DNA of 64,000 bases from Variovorax paradoxus (GCF_024734665.1 NZ_CP102931.1:2106001-2170000); one strand, 5' to 3'. Counted from the first letter of the stretch, positions 34,763 to 44,439 are shown. Notes: generated by a model from the letters alone, not told the origin. Numbers and translations: made by a program.

Positions 34763-37700
34763 TTATCGCCGCAGGTCCAGCGTGAACGGGAATTCGCGGC
34801 TGCCCGGCAGCTCGATGGTCGCCGGGGGCGTACGCATGAGTCCGGGTGTGTGGCCGGTGCGGGTAAAGCGCGAATGGCGACGGCTTTCCGCCTCGTAGGC
34901 GTTGACCGGGAAGGTGTCGTAATTGCGCCCGCCCGGGTGGGCGACGAAGTACTGGCAGCCGCCCAGCGAGCGCTTCATCCAGGTATCGACCAGGTCGAAG
35001 GTCAGCGGCGCGTGGGCCGGGATGCTCGGGTGCAGGGCCGAAGGCGGGTTCCAGGCCTTGTAGCGCACGCCGGCCACGAACTCGCCGACCACGCCGGTGG
35101 GCTGCAGCGGCAGCACCTTGCCGTTGACGGTGATGACGTGGCGGCTTTCGTTCAGGCCGGTTACGCGCACTTCGATGCGTTCGAGCGACGAATCGACGTA
35201 GCGCACCGTGCCGCCGGCCGAGCCTTCCTCGCCCATCACGTGCCAGGGTTCGAGCGCGTTGCGCAGCGAGAGCTCCACGCCCATCGCCTGCATCTGGCCC
35301 ACCAGCGGGAAGCGGAACTCGAAGTGCGGCGCGAACCAGTCGGCATCGAAGGCGAAGCCGGCCTGGCGCATCTCGCTGATGACGTCGTCGAAGTCCATCT
35401 TGACGAAGGTCGGCAGCAGGAAGCGATCATGCAGCTCGGTGCCCCAGCGGGTAACCGGGGCCTTGTAGGGCTCGTCCCAGAAGCGGGCTACCAGCGCGCG
35501 AATGAGCAGTTGCTGCGCGATGCTCATGCGCGCATGCGGCGGCATTTCAAAAGCGCGCAGCTCCAGCAGGCCGAGGCGGCCGGTGCTCGAGTCGGGCGAG
35601 TAGAGCTTGTCGATGCAGAACTCGCTGCGGTGCGTGTTGCCCGACACGTCGATCAGGATGTTGCGCAGCGTGCGGTCGACCAGCCAGGCCGGCATGTTCT
35701 GGCCGTAGATCTCGCGGTTCTTGGCGATCTCTTTCAGGGCAATTTCCAGCTCGTAGACCTGGTCGTTGCGGGCCTCGTCCACCCGCGGCGCCTGGCTCGT
35801 CGGGCCGATGAACATGCCTGAGAACAGATAGCTCAGCGACGGATGGTTGTGCCAGTAGAGCAGCAGGCTGGCCAGCAGCTCGGGCCGGCGCAGGAAGGGG
35901 CTGTCGGCGGGCGTGGCGCCGCCCATCACGAAGTGGTTGCCGCCGCCGGTGCCGGTGTGGCGGCCGTCGGTCATGAACTTCTCGGCCGACAGGCGGGTTT
36001 CGAACGCGGCGTTGTAGAGAAACTCGGTGTGGTCGACCAGTTCCTTCCAGTTGTGGGCCGGGTGGATGTTGACTTCGATCACGCCCGGGTCGGGCGTGAC
36101 GGCCAGCATCTTCAGGCGCGGGTCGCGCGGCGGCGGGTAGCCTTCCATCACGATGCGCACGCCCAGGTCGCGCGCGGTGGCTTCGACTGCTGCGACCAGG
36201 TCGAGATAGTCCTCCAGGCGCGCGAGCGGCGGCATGAAGACGTAGAGCACGCCCGATGCATTGCCCTTTTTCTCGGCGGAGGGGCCGTTGGCGCGGCGCG
36301 GGTCGCGCACTTCGACGCACAGCGCGGTGCGCGTGACCCAGTGGGCTGATTCGCCGCGCAGCGGCTGGCGGGTGGTCGATTTGTCGGTGGACTCATCGGC
36401 CGCTGCTGCTGCTGCTGCTGCCGTATCGCCGCTCGCCGCATCACCGGGGCTTTGCATGCGTAGCGACGCAGGCACCACTGGCGGCGTGCCGAAGGTGTAG
36501 GGCACGTCGCCGAGGCCTGCAGCACCGGCCACACCCGTGCTGTAGCGCGCACGGTAGTCGGCCGCGCTAGGCAGGGTGCCGCGTGGGGCGGTCGGGTCGC
36601 GCTCGATCAGGTAGGGGTAGTCGCCCTTGCTGGCCCACGGCTGCGAGTCGAGCGGCAGGCGGTAGCCCATGGGCGAGTCGCCCGGGATCAGGTAGAGCCG
36701 GTCGTCGCGCAGGAACCAGGGGCCGGTCTTCCAGGCCGGCCCTGCGAGCGCGGGGGCGTCGCCGTCCGCATTGCCGGGCTCGATGGGCAGCATGTAGCCG
36801 ATCACCGCGTCGAGCTTCTGCGTGAACACGCGGCGCAGGCGCACGCGTTCGAGTTCGTCGTCGAGCTTCGACTCGAAGGGGTCGACGTTCACCGGCAGGC
36901 GGCGTTCGCGCCAGAGGTAGTAGTAGATGTCTTCGTAGCCGGGCTGGATGTAGCGCTCGGTCAGGCCGAGCTTGTGGGCCAGCACGGTGGTGAAGCGGCG
37001 CGCGTCTTCGCTGGTGTAGTGCGTGGGGAAGCGCTCGTCGGCAAACAGCTCGGGGTCGTGCCACAGCGTCTGGCCGTCGGCGCGCCAGAAGATCGACAGT
37101 GCCCAGCGCGGCAGTTGCTCGCCTGGGTACCACTTGCCCTGGCCGAAATGCAGGAAGCCGCCCTTGCCGTACTCGGCGCGCAGCTTGTGCACGAGCTCGG
37201 TGGCGTAGCCGCGCTTCGTGGGGCCGAGGGCGTCGGTGTTCCATTCGGGCGCGTCGCGGTCGCTGGTGGCCACGTAGGTCGGCTCGCCGCCCATGGTGAG
37301 GCGCACGTCGCCGGCCTTCAGGCGCGCGTCGACTGCGTCGCCCAGGGCCAGCACCTCGGACCACTGCTCTTCGGTGTAGGGCTTGGTGACGCGCGGCGAT
37401 TCGTAGATGCGCGTGACCTTCATCTCATGGCCGAACTCGACCTCGGATTCGTCGACCCCGCCCTCGATGGGCGCCGCGCTCGAAGGCGTGGGCGTGCAGG
37501 CCAGCGGAATGTGGCCTTCACCGGCCAGCAGGCCCGAGGTGGCGTCAAGGCCGATCCAGCCGGCGCCGGGCAGGAACACCTCGCACCAGGCGTGCAGGTC
37601 GGTGAAGTCGACCGTGGTGCCGCTCGGGCCGTCGAGCGCCTTTACGTCGGGCGTGAGCTGGATCAGGTAGCCCGAGACGAAACGCGCGGCCAGCCCGCAG

Positions 37701-38278
37701 TGGCGCAGCAACTGCACCAGCAGCCAGCCCGAGTCGCGGCAGGAGCCGCTGCCGCTGGTGAGCGTTTCTTCCGGCGTCTGCACGCCGGGCTCCATGCGGA
37801 TCAGGTAGTTGACGTCTTGCTGGACCTGCTGGTTGATGCCGACCAGGAAGTCGATGGTGCGCTGCTCCTTGCGATCGATCTTGTCGAGGTAGGCCTGCAG
37901 CAGCGGCGTGGGTGCTTCGGTGACGAGGTAGGGCGCGAGCTCTTCGGCCTGCGAGGCCGTGTACTTGAACGGAAAGTTCTCGGCCTGCGGCTCGAGGAAG
38001 AAGTCGAAGGGGTTGTAGACCGCCATCTCGACGACGAGGTCGACCGTGACCTTGAATTCGCGCGTCTTCTCGGGGAACACGAGCCGCGCCTGGTAGTTGG
38101 CGAACGGGTCCTGCATCCAGTTGACGAAGTGCTCGGCCGGCTCGACCCGCAGCGAATACGAGATGACGTTGCTGCGGCAATGCGGCGCGGGACGCAAGCG
38201 CACGACCTGTGGGCCCAACTGCACCAGGCGGTCGTATTTGTAGTGGGTGACGTGGTGGAGAGCGGCGTGAATGGACAT
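34763..38278 (-). CDS. transglutaminase/DUF2126 fusion protein
   Basis: 1171 aa. Residues 1-290: transglutaminase-type domain beginning ALHHVTHYKYDRLVQL, with Cys near 180 in GSGSCRDSG, His near 231 in DLHAWCEVF and Asp near 243 in GLDATSGLL. Residues about 310-1171: DUF2126, including a GEPTYVATSDRDAPEWNTDA segment, a GGGNHFVMGG segment and a C-terminal beta domain with AHPGGRNYDTFPVNAYEAE. A short poly-alanine insert (from a GCT repeat) lies near residue 620. No signal peptide. DUF2126 resembles glutamine-synthetase-like/ligase folds in published predictions, but activity is unknown. 63 bases separate it from the ATP-grasp/alpha-E fusion downstream. Confidence 0.92.
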   Translation of the reverse strand: MSIHAALHHVTHYKYDRLVQLGPQVVRLRPAPHCRSNVISYSLRVEPAEHFVNWMQDPFANYQARLVFPEKTREFKVTVDLVVEMAVYNPFDFFLEPQAENFPFKYTASQAEELAPYLVTEAPTPLLQAYLDKIDRKEQRTIDFLVGINQQVQQDVNYLIRMEPGVQTPEETLTSGSGSCRDSGWLLVQLLRHCGLAARFVSGYLIQLTPDVKALDGPSGTTVDFTDLHAWCEVFLPGAGWIGLDATSGLLAGEGHIPLACTPTPSSAAPIEGGVDESEVEFGHEMKVTRIYESPRVTKPYTEEQWSEVLALGDAVDARLKAGDVRLTMGGEPTYVATSDRDAPEWNTDALGPTKRGYATELVHKLRAEYGKGGFLHFGQGKWYPGEQLPRWALSIFWRADGQTLWHDPELFADERFPTHYTSEDARRFTTVLAHKLGLTERYIQPGYEDIYYYLWRERRLPVNVDPFESKLDDELERVRLRRVFTQKLDAVIGYMLPIEPGNADGDAPALAGPAWKTGPWFLRDDRLYLIPGDSPMGYRLPLDSQPWASKGDYPYLIERDPTAPRGTLPSAADYRARYSTGVAGAAGLGDVPYTFGTPPVVPASLRMQSPGDAASGDTAAAAAAAADESTDKSTTRQPLRGESAHWVTRTALCVEVRDPRRANGPSAEKKGNASGVLYVFMPPLARLEDYLDLVAAVEATARDLGVRIVMEGYPPPRDPRLKMLAVTPDPGVIEVNIHPAHNWKELVDHTEFLYNAAFETRLSAEKFMTDGRHTGTGGGNHFVMGGATPADSPFLRRPELLASLLLYWHNHPSLSYLFSGMFIGPTSQAPRVDEARNDQVYELEIALKEIAKNREIYGQNMPAWLVDRTLRNILIDVSGNTHRSEFCIDKLYSPDSSTGRLGLLELRAFEMPPHARMSIAQQLLIRALVARFWDEPYKAPVTRWGTELHDRFLLPTFVKMDFDDVISEMRQAGFAFDADWFAPHFEFRFPLVGQMQAMGVELSLRNALEPWHVMGEEGSAGGTVRYVDSSLERIEVRVTGLNESRHVITVNGKVLPLQPTGVVGEFVAGVRYKAWNPPSALHPSIPAHAPLTFDLVDTWMKRSLGGCQYFVAHPGGRNYDTFPVNAYEAESRRHSRFTRTGHTPGLMRTPPATIELPGSREFPFTLDLRR

Positions 38279-38392
38279 GCGTTTTTGTGTGCAGTACTGC
38301 GAGATTGCATCGAAAAGATGTCTCTTGTGAGACGCATACTAGCCCAGATGCCAAGCAATTAACGCGCCACTGAGCGTGACTTTGGGGAGGGT

Positions 38393-40867
38393 TTGCATCA
38401 TGGGTTCGGGAGTTTTTCGTTGACGCCGTTTCGTGCGTCTGGCGGTGCCATGGGTGGAGCGGGGGCGTTCGTGGCGCTGGGTGGCTCGCTGCTGGGAGCG
38501 GCCTTGCAGTTGCAGCAGGCGGTGCTTTGGCCGGCGTGGGCCTACGCCGGCTTGCTGTTCGTGGCAGTGGCCGGCCTGTGTTGGCGACGCATGCCGGGCA
38601 GGGGCCTGATGCTCATCGCCTTGCTATGCGGCGCTATGGCCGGCGCAGGGCTCGCGGGATGGCGCGCGGCGGTCTATGCGAACGGCGCGCTCGACCCGGC
38701 GCTCGAAGGGCGCGACCTGCAGGTCACGGGCGTTGTGTCGGAGATGCCACAGCGCAACGAAGCTGGAACGCAGTTCCGCCTGGATGTCGAGTCCGCGGGT
38801 TGGGCCGATCCGGACGCACAGGGACAACCCGCCGTACCCGATCGCATTGCACTCGGCTGGTATGCCGAAGGCTCGAGCCTGTGGAGCCGGGCGTCCCAAA
38901 GCCGCGCGCCCTTGACCAGCACCGTCGGCCCCCTGCACGCCGGCGAGCGATGGCGACTGACGGTGCGTCTGAAGGCGCCGCACGGCAGCCGCAATCCCCA
39001 TGGCTTCGACAGCGAACTCTGGATGTGGGAGCAGGGCCTGCATGCCAGTGGCTATGTGCGAACCGGCGCGCGCGATGCGGCGCCCATGCTGGTGGCAAGC
39101 ACGTGGCGGCATCCCATCGAGCGCGCACGAGAAGCCGTACGCGACGGCGTCTTCGAGCGCGTGCCCGACCGCGCCCAGGCGGGCGTGATCGCAGCCCTGG
39201 TCACTGGCGACCAGAGTGCCATCGACCGCTCTGGCTGGGACGTGTTCCGCGCGACGGGCGTGGCGCACCTGATGTCGATCTCCGGCCTCCACGTCACGAT
39301 GTTCGCCTGGCTGGCCGCGCACATCGTCGGCCTGCTCTGGCGGCGAAGCGCGCGGCTGATGCTGCGCTTGCCCGCGCAGCAGGCAGCGTTGACAGGCGGC
39401 GTGCTGCTGGCCACGCTCTATGCGCTCTTCAGCGGCTGGGGCGTGCCCTCGCAGCGCACGGTCTGGATGCTGGCGACGGTCGCGCTGCTGCGCCTCACGG
39501 GCCGGCGCTGGCCCTGGCCGCATGTGTGGCTGCTGACGGCGGCGGTGGTGGTCGCGCTCGATCCGTGGGCTTTGATGCAGGCCGGCTTCTGGCTGAGCTT
39601 CGTGGCGGTGGGTGTGTTGTTCGCCACGGACGCTGCTGTGCCGGGCGAGCGGAAGACCGGCGCGTCTTTCCGTCTGTTGCAGTTCTTTCGCGAGCAATGG
39701 GTCATCACGCTGGCGATCACGCCGTTGAGCCTGCTGCTGTTCCAGCAGGTGTCACTGATCGGCCTGCTGGCCAATGCGGTGGCGATCCCCTGGGTCACGC
39801 TTGTGATCACGCCGCTGGCCATGCTGGGCGTGGCCGTGCCGCCGCTGTGGGACCTCGCAGCCCGGGCCGTGCAGGTGCTGACGCTGCTGCTGCAATGGCT
39901 GGCCGGGCTGCCGTATGCCACGCTGTCGATGGCCGCGCCGCCTTTGTGGATGGCCGCTTGCGGCGTGGCAGGCGGCGCATTGCTGGCCATGCGGCTGTCC
40001 TGGTCGCTGCGTGCCCTCGGCATTCCGCTGCTGCTGCCGGTGCTGCTGTGGCAGGCGCCCCGGCCGGCGACCGGCGAATTCGAACTGCTCGCCGCCGACA
40101 TCGGCCAGGGCAACGCGGTGCTCGTGCGCACTGCCACGCACAGCCTGCTCTACGACGCCGGCCCGCGCTACAGCCTCGAAAGCGATGCCGGCCATCGTGT
40201 GCTCGTGCCGCTGCTGCGGGCGTATGGCGAGCGCCTCGACATGCTGATGCTGAGCCACCGCGACACCGACCACACCGGCGGTGCGCCCGCGGTGCTCGCG
40301 ATGCAGCCGCGGGCCGAGCTGCTGAGTTCCCTCGAAGCCACGCATCCGCTTCAGGCGACGCTGGCGGCACGGCGTTGCGAGGCGGGGCAGGCCTGGACCT
40401 GGGACGGCGTGCGCTTCGAGGTGCTGCATCCGTTCGACACCGACTACCGCAGCTTCACCAAGCCCAATGCCGTCTCGTGCGTGCTGCGTATAGGCAACGG
40501 GCGCGCGGCGGCGCTGCTGGCCGGCGATATCGAGCGGCTGCAGGAAACCGCGCTCGTCGTGCGCACACCGCAGCTGCTGCGGGCCGACGTGCTGCTGGCG
40601 CCGCACCATGGCAGCAAGACTTCGTCGAGCCCGGCCTTCCTCGATGCGGTGCAGCCGAGCATCGCCTTTGTCCAGGCGGGGTATCGCAACCGCTTCGGCC
40701 ACCCGGCGCAGGAGGTGGCGGCGCGCTACCGGGACCGCGGCGTGCGGCTGGTCGAAAACACCCGCTGCGGCGCCGCGCACTGGACCAGCACACGCCCCGC
40801 CGACGTGGCCTGCGAGCGCGAGCGCCACGCGCGGTACTGGCAGCACAGCCCTGAAATCGTGAACTAA
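38393..40867 (+). CDS. comEC: ComEC/Rec2-family DNA uptake channel
   Basis: 824 aa from TTG 38393; TTG 38420 (with GGGAG seven bases before) or ATG 38450 are alternatives. N-terminal helices and an OB-like extracellular domain (LQVTGVVSEMPQRNEAGTQFRL) are followed by the competence domain with SISGLHVTMFAWLAAHIVGL near residue 305 and many transmembrane helices to about 545. The C-terminal metallo-beta-lactamase domain carries LSHRDTDHTGG near 621 and LLAPHHGSKTSSSP. ComEC translocates single-stranded DNA through the inner membrane in natural competence. It is divergent from the DUF2126 gene. Confidence 0.93.
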   Translation: MHHGFGSFSLTPFRASGGAMGGAGAFVALGGSLLGAALQLQQAVLWPAWAYAGLLFVAVAGLCWRRMPGRGLMLIALLCGAMAGAGLAGWRAAVYANGALDPALEGRDLQVTGVVSEMPQRNEAGTQFRLDVESAGWADPDAQGQPAVPDRIALGWYAEGSSLWSRASQSRAPLTSTVGPLHAGERWRLTVRLKAPHGSRNPHGFDSELWMWEQGLHASGYVRTGARDAAPMLVASTWRHPIERAREAVRDGVFERVPDRAQAGVIAALVTGDQSAIDRSGWDVFRATGVAHLMSISGLHVTMFAWLAAHIVGLLWRRSARLMLRLPAQQAALTGGVLLATLYALFSGWGVPSQRTVWMLATVALLRLTGRRWPWPHVWLLTAAVVVALDPWALMQAGFWLSFVAVGVLFATDAAVPGERKTGASFRLLQFFREQWVITLAITPLSLLLFQQVSLIGLLANAVAIPWVTLVITPLAMLGVAVPPLWDLAARAVQVLTLLLQWLAGLPYATLSMAAPPLWMAACGVAGGALLAMRLSWSLRALGIPLLLPVLLWQAPRPATGEFELLAADIGQGNAVLVRTATHSLLYDAGPRYSLESDAGHRVLVPLLRAYGERLDMLMLSHRDTDHTGGAPAVLAMQPRAELLSSLEATHPLQATLAARRCEAGQAWTWDGVRFEVLHPFDTDYRSFTKPNAVSCVLRIGNGRAAALLAGDIERLQETALVVRTPQLLRADVLLAPHHGSKTSSSPAFLDAVQPSIAFVQAGYRNRFGHPAQEVAARYRDRGVRLVENTRCGAAHWTSTRPADVACERERHARYWQHSPEIVN

Positions 40868-40962
40868 TTGTCAAAAGTAGTCCAAAAGGCCACTTGTCAG
40901 CGTGCTCGTACTGGCGTCCCATGCGTTGTATCGTTTGGCTACAACTCAGAAGAGGGGACAGT

Positions 40963-41016
40963 ATGGACAACCGTCAAGGCCTTCGGTGGGACCTGTTTTC
41001 CGGGCATACGCCGTGA
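40963..41016 (+). CDS. 17-codon upstream ORF, possible leader peptide
   Basis: ATG 40963 has a good ribosome site (GAGGGGAC, 40952-40959) and encodes MDNRQGLRWDLFSGHTP before a TGA that overlaps the GTG start of the crotonase (GTGA at 41013-41016). The crotonase start itself has no visible ribosome site, so translational coupling through this short frame is plausible. A palindrome GTTGTA-N9-TACAAC at 40925-40945 lies before it. No family is recognisable. Confidence 0.4.
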   Translation: MDNRQGLRWDLFSGHTP

Positions 41017-41861
41017 CGGCCGCTGTTCCGGCCATCACCAGCACGAGCGCCGCGGCTGCGCCCGGCGCGCGGCTCAAGATGCACCGCGAAGGCCCGGTGC
41101 TGGTGCTGACGCTGAGCAACCCCGCGGCGCGCAATGCGCTCAATCCGTCGGTCTACCGTGCGGCCGCCAAGGCGATGCGCGCCACCTCGGGCTTTCGCAC
41201 CGTGCGCGCCATCGTGCTGTGCGGGGAGGGCGACCATTTCAGCGGCGGCGGCGACCTGCGGCGCCTGGCGCGACAACGCAAGCTGCCGGCCGCCGAACAG
41301 CATGGCCACATCGATGCGCTGCACGAATGGATCATGGCGATCCAGGAGGCACCCCAGCCCGTCATTGCCGCCGTCGAGGGCGCGGCCATGGGCGGAGGCT
41401 TTTCGCTGTGCCTGGCCTGCGACCTGATCGTGGCCGCGGAAGACGCGAAGTTCGCCATGTCCTATGTGAATGTCGGCCTCACGCCTGACGGCGGCGGCAC
41501 CGATTCGCTGGTGCGCGCGCTGCCGCCGCAGGCCGCCCTCGAAATGCTGCTCGACGGCACGCCCAGCACCGCGAAGCGGCTGCACGAACTGGGCGTGGTC
41601 AACAAGGTCGTGCCCCACGGGGAAGCCGGCGCCACCGCGCTTGCCTGGGCGCAGCAGCTCGCGCGCGGCCCGTTCGAGGTGCAGGCGCGCATCAAGCAGC
41701 TCGTGTATTCGGCGCGTGGGCGCAGCCGGCGTGAGCAGCTCGACGCCGAGCGCGAATCCTTCCTGGCCAGTCTCTACAGCGACGAGAGCGGGGAGCGCAT
41801 CAAGGGATTTCTCTCGCCCCGCAAGAGGCAGGCGGCCAGCGAGGAAGGGCCTGAGCGCTGA
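41013..41861 (+). CDS. enoyl-CoA hydratase/isomerase (crotonase) family protein
   Basis: 282 aa from GTG 41013; the frame is open further upstream to 40902 but that part is not family-like. Crotonase core: VLTLSNPAARNALNP, the oxyanion-hole segment GEGDHFSGGGDLRRLA and AAVEGAAMGGGFSLCLACDLI. The two Glu of hydratases (after GG.. and in the second loop) are not obvious: the second place reads VNVGLTPDGGGTDSL, with Asp, as in isomerases. The acyl-CoA substrate is unknown. It lies between comEC and the second ATP-grasp locus. Confidence 0.85.
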   Translation: MTAAVPAITSTSAAAAPGARLKMHREGPVLVLTLSNPAARNALNPSVYRAAAKAMRATSGFRTVRAIVLCGEGDHFSGGGDLRRLARQRKLPAAEQHGHIDALHEWIMAIQEAPQPVIAAVEGAAMGGGFSLCLACDLIVAAEDAKFAMSYVNVGLTPDGGGTDSLVRALPPQAALEMLLDGTPSTAKRLHELGVVNKVVPHGEAGATALAWAQQLARGPFEVQARIKQLVYSARGRSRREQLDAERESFLASLYSDESGERIKGFLSPRKRQAASEEGPER

Positions 41862-41959
41862 GCGAAGAAAAAGTCTTCCGGCCCGTCTCCGGCCTTGGCA
41901 TAAGGGGTTCTACTGGCCCTGAACTTGCTAAGCTATAGCTCAAGGAGATTGGTCGTTCC

Positions 41960-43456
41960 ATGCACAAATTTGACGAGATGTATGAGCAGTTGCCCTATGC
42001 GGGGGCTGCAATCCGACAGCACTACAAGCGCTACGACCAATGGCTCGCGAAGCAACCCGGTGAGGTGATGCGTTCGCGGCGCGAAGAGGCGGAATTGATT
42101 TTCCGCCGGGTCGGCATCACCTTCGCGGTGTATGGCGCCAAGGACGAGGACGGCTCCGGCACCGAGCGGCTCATCCCGTTCGACCTGCTGCCTCGCATCA
42201 TTCCCGCTCACGAGTGGGACAGCATGGAAAAAGGGTTGGTGCAGCGTGTCACGGCGCTCAACCGCTTTCTTCACGATGTCTACCATGACCAGGAAATCAT
42301 CAAGGCCGGCATCATCCCGGCCGAGCAGATCCTGAACAACGCGCAGTTCCGCCCCGAGATGATGGGCGTGAACGTGCCGCACAACGTTTATTCGAACATC
42401 TCGGGCATTGACATTGTTCGTGCCCCCGATGCCGACGGCAACGGCGAGTACTACGTGCTCGAAGACAACCTGCGCGTGCCCAGCGGCGTGAGCTACATGC
42501 TCGAAAACCGCAAGATGATGATGCGGCTCTTCCCCGAGCTGTTCAACCAGAACCGCATCGCGCCAGTCGCGCACTACCCCGACCTGCTGCTCGAAACGCT
42601 GCGCGCCAGCGCGCCGCCGGCCACGGCCGAGCCCACGGTGGTGGTGCTCACGCCCGGCATGTACAACAGCGCCTACTTCGAGCATGCCTTCCTCGCCCAG
42701 CAGATGGGTGTGGAACTGGTCGAGGGCCAGGACCTGTTCGTCAAGGACAACTTCGTCTACATGCGTACCACGCGCGGACCGCGGCGCGTCGACGTCATCT
42801 ACCGCCGCGTGGACGACGACTTCCTCGACCCCGAGGTGTTCCGCCCCACGTCCACGCTCGGTACCGCCGGCCTGATGCGCGCCTACCGCGAAGGCAACGT
42901 CGTCATCTGCAATGCAGTGGGCACCGGCGTGGCCGACGACAAGTCGATCTACCCCTACGTGCCGAAGATGGTCGAGTTCTACCTCGGCGAAAAGCCGATC
43001 CTGAAGAACGTGCCCACCTACATGTGCCGCAACAAGGACGAGTTGCAATACACGCTCGACAACATGAAGGACCTGGTCGTCAAGGAAGTGCACGGCGCCG
43101 GCGGCTACGGCATGCTGATCGGCCCGGCCGCCACGCAGGCCGAAATCGAGGACTTCAAGAAAGCCGTGATCGCCAAGCCTGACGGCTACATCGCCCAGCC
43201 CACGCTGAGCCTGTCGACCTCGCCCACCTTCGTCGACGCCGGCATCGCGCCGCGCCACATCGACCTGCGCCCCTTCGTGCTCTCGGGCAGCGAGGTGCAG
43301 ATGGTGCCCGGCGGCCTCACGCGCGTGGCGCTGAAAGAAGGCTCGCTGGTGGTCAACTCGTCGCAGGGCGGCGGCACCAAGGACACCTGGATTCTCGAAG
43401 CCGACCGCGCGCCCAAGCCCAAGGCGGCGCCCGCGCAGTCGCAAAGCCAATCGTAG
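41960..43456 (+). CDS. circularly permuted type 2 ATP-grasp protein
   Basis: 498 aa; ATG 41960 with AAGGAGA somewhat far upstream (41941-41947). The protein covers the former DUF404/DUF407 pair. Key motifs are intact: YVLEDNLRVPSG (acidic metal ligands at 168-170), LTPGMYNSAYFEH near 230, and KEVHGAGGYG with Lys375 and the Gly-rich loop 379-384. The C-terminus ends in a Gln-Ser tail. ATP-grasp enzymes join a carboxylate to an amine through an acyl phosphate; the substrates here are unknown, and a peptide-like product is the published prediction for the family. Followed 14 bases later by its alpha-E partner. Confidence 0.93.
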   Translation: MHKFDEMYEQLPYAGAAIRQHYKRYDQWLAKQPGEVMRSRREEAELIFRRVGITFAVYGAKDEDGSGTERLIPFDLLPRIIPAHEWDSMEKGLVQRVTALNRFLHDVYHDQEIIKAGIIPAEQILNNAQFRPEMMGVNVPHNVYSNISGIDIVRAPDADGNGEYYVLEDNLRVPSGVSYMLENRKMMMRLFPELFNQNRIAPVAHYPDLLLETLRASAPPATAEPTVVVLTPGMYNSAYFEHAFLAQQMGVELVEGQDLFVKDNFVYMRTTRGPRRVDVIYRRVDDDFLDPEVFRPTSTLGTAGLMRAYREGNVVICNAVGTGVADDKSIYPYVPKMVEFYLGEKPILKNVPTYMCRNKDELQYTLDNMKDLVVKEVHGAGGYGMLIGPAATQAEIEDFKKAVIAKPDGYIAQPTLSLSTSPTFVDAGIAPRHIDLRPFVLSGSEVQMVPGGLTRVALKEGSLVVNSSQGGGTKDTWILEADRAPKPKAAPAQSQSQS

Positions 43457-43470
43457 TAGGAGCACAACCG

Positions 43471-44427
43471 ATGCTGTCTCGCACCGCCGACCATCTCTAC
43501 TGGATGTCCCGCTACACCGAGCGCGCCGAGAACACGGCGCGCATGCTGGACGTCAACTACCAGACCTCCCTGTTGCCGCAGTCCGCCGAAGTGGCCAAGT
43601 ACGGCTGGCAGGGCGTGTTGTCCATCAGCGAGCTGCTGCCCTGGTACAACAAGAAGTACGACCAGATCACGCCCCACGACGTGATGGAGTTCATGGTCAA
43701 GGACGAGAGCAACGCCTCGTCGATCGTCTCCTGCCTGAAGGCGGCTCGCGAGAACGCACGCGCCGTGCGCGGCGCGCTCACCACCGAAGCCTGGGAAACG
43801 CAGAACACCACCTGGCTCGAAGTCAACCGCATGCTGCGCGCAGGCGATTTCGAGCGCGACCCGGGCCAGTTCTTCGAGTGGGTCAAGTTCCGCTCGCACC
43901 TGTCGCGCGGCGTCACGCTGGGCACCATGCTGCAGGACGAGGCCTTCTACTTCTCGCGCCTGGGCACCTTCCTGGAACGCGCCGACAACACCGCGCGCCT
44001 GGTGGACGTGAAGTTCCACGCGCTGAACAGCGAGTTCTTCGGCGCCGCCACCGAGGAAGACCAAGAGTACGACTTCTATCACTGGAGCGCGATCCTGCGC
44101 AGCGTCTCGGCCTTCGAGGTCTACCGCAAGGTGTACCGCGACGTGATCAAGCCCGAGCGCGTGGCCGAGCTGCTGATTCTTCGCGCCGACATGCCGCGCT
44201 CGCTGCACGCGAGCCTGGTCGAGGTGGTGAACAACCTCGCGAAGGTGCAGAACGAACAGAGCGCCGAAACGCAGCGCCGCGCTGGCAAGCTGCTGGCCGA
44301 CCTGCAATACGCGCGGGTCGACGAGATCCTCGCGACCGGCCTGCATGCTTACCTCACGCAGTTCCTCGACCGCGTGAACGAGTTGGGTGGGCGCATCAGT
44401 CAGGACTTCCTGGTTCCTGCGCACTGA
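43471..44427 (+). CDS. alpha-E domain protein
   Basis: 318 aa, entirely helical by composition. Starts SRTADHLYWMSRYTERAENTARML, the family hallmark, also present in the fused copy at about residue 600. Contains LGTFLERADNTARLVDVKFH in the middle, a second copy of the ERA(E/D)N helix motif. Always found next to the circularly permuted ATP-grasp; role unknown, possibly substrate carrier or scaffold. Cotranscribed with the upstream ATP-grasp. Confidence 0.93.
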   Translation: MLSRTADHLYWMSRYTERAENTARMLDVNYQTSLLPQSAEVAKYGWQGVLSISELLPWYNKKYDQITPHDVMEFMVKDESNASSIVSCLKAARENARAVRGALTTEAWETQNTTWLEVNRMLRAGDFERDPGQFFEWVKFRSHLSRGVTLGTMLQDEAFYFSRLGTFLERADNTARLVDVKFHALNSEFFGAATEEDQEYDFYHWSAILRSVSAFEVYRKVYRDVIKPERVAELLILRADMPRSLHASLVEVVNNLAKVQNEQSAETQRRAGKLLADLQYARVDEILATGLHAYLTQFLDRVNELGGRISQDFLVPAH

Positions 44428-44439
44428 GGCTGACCGAAC

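Noticed and set aside
32018..35821. Plus-strand open frame of more than 1200 codons antisense to the ATP-grasp and DUF2126 genes
   Set aside because: Composition (His, Gln, Val, Arg rich, no domains) is that of a mirror of GC-rich codons; the minus-strand genes have clear families and motifs.
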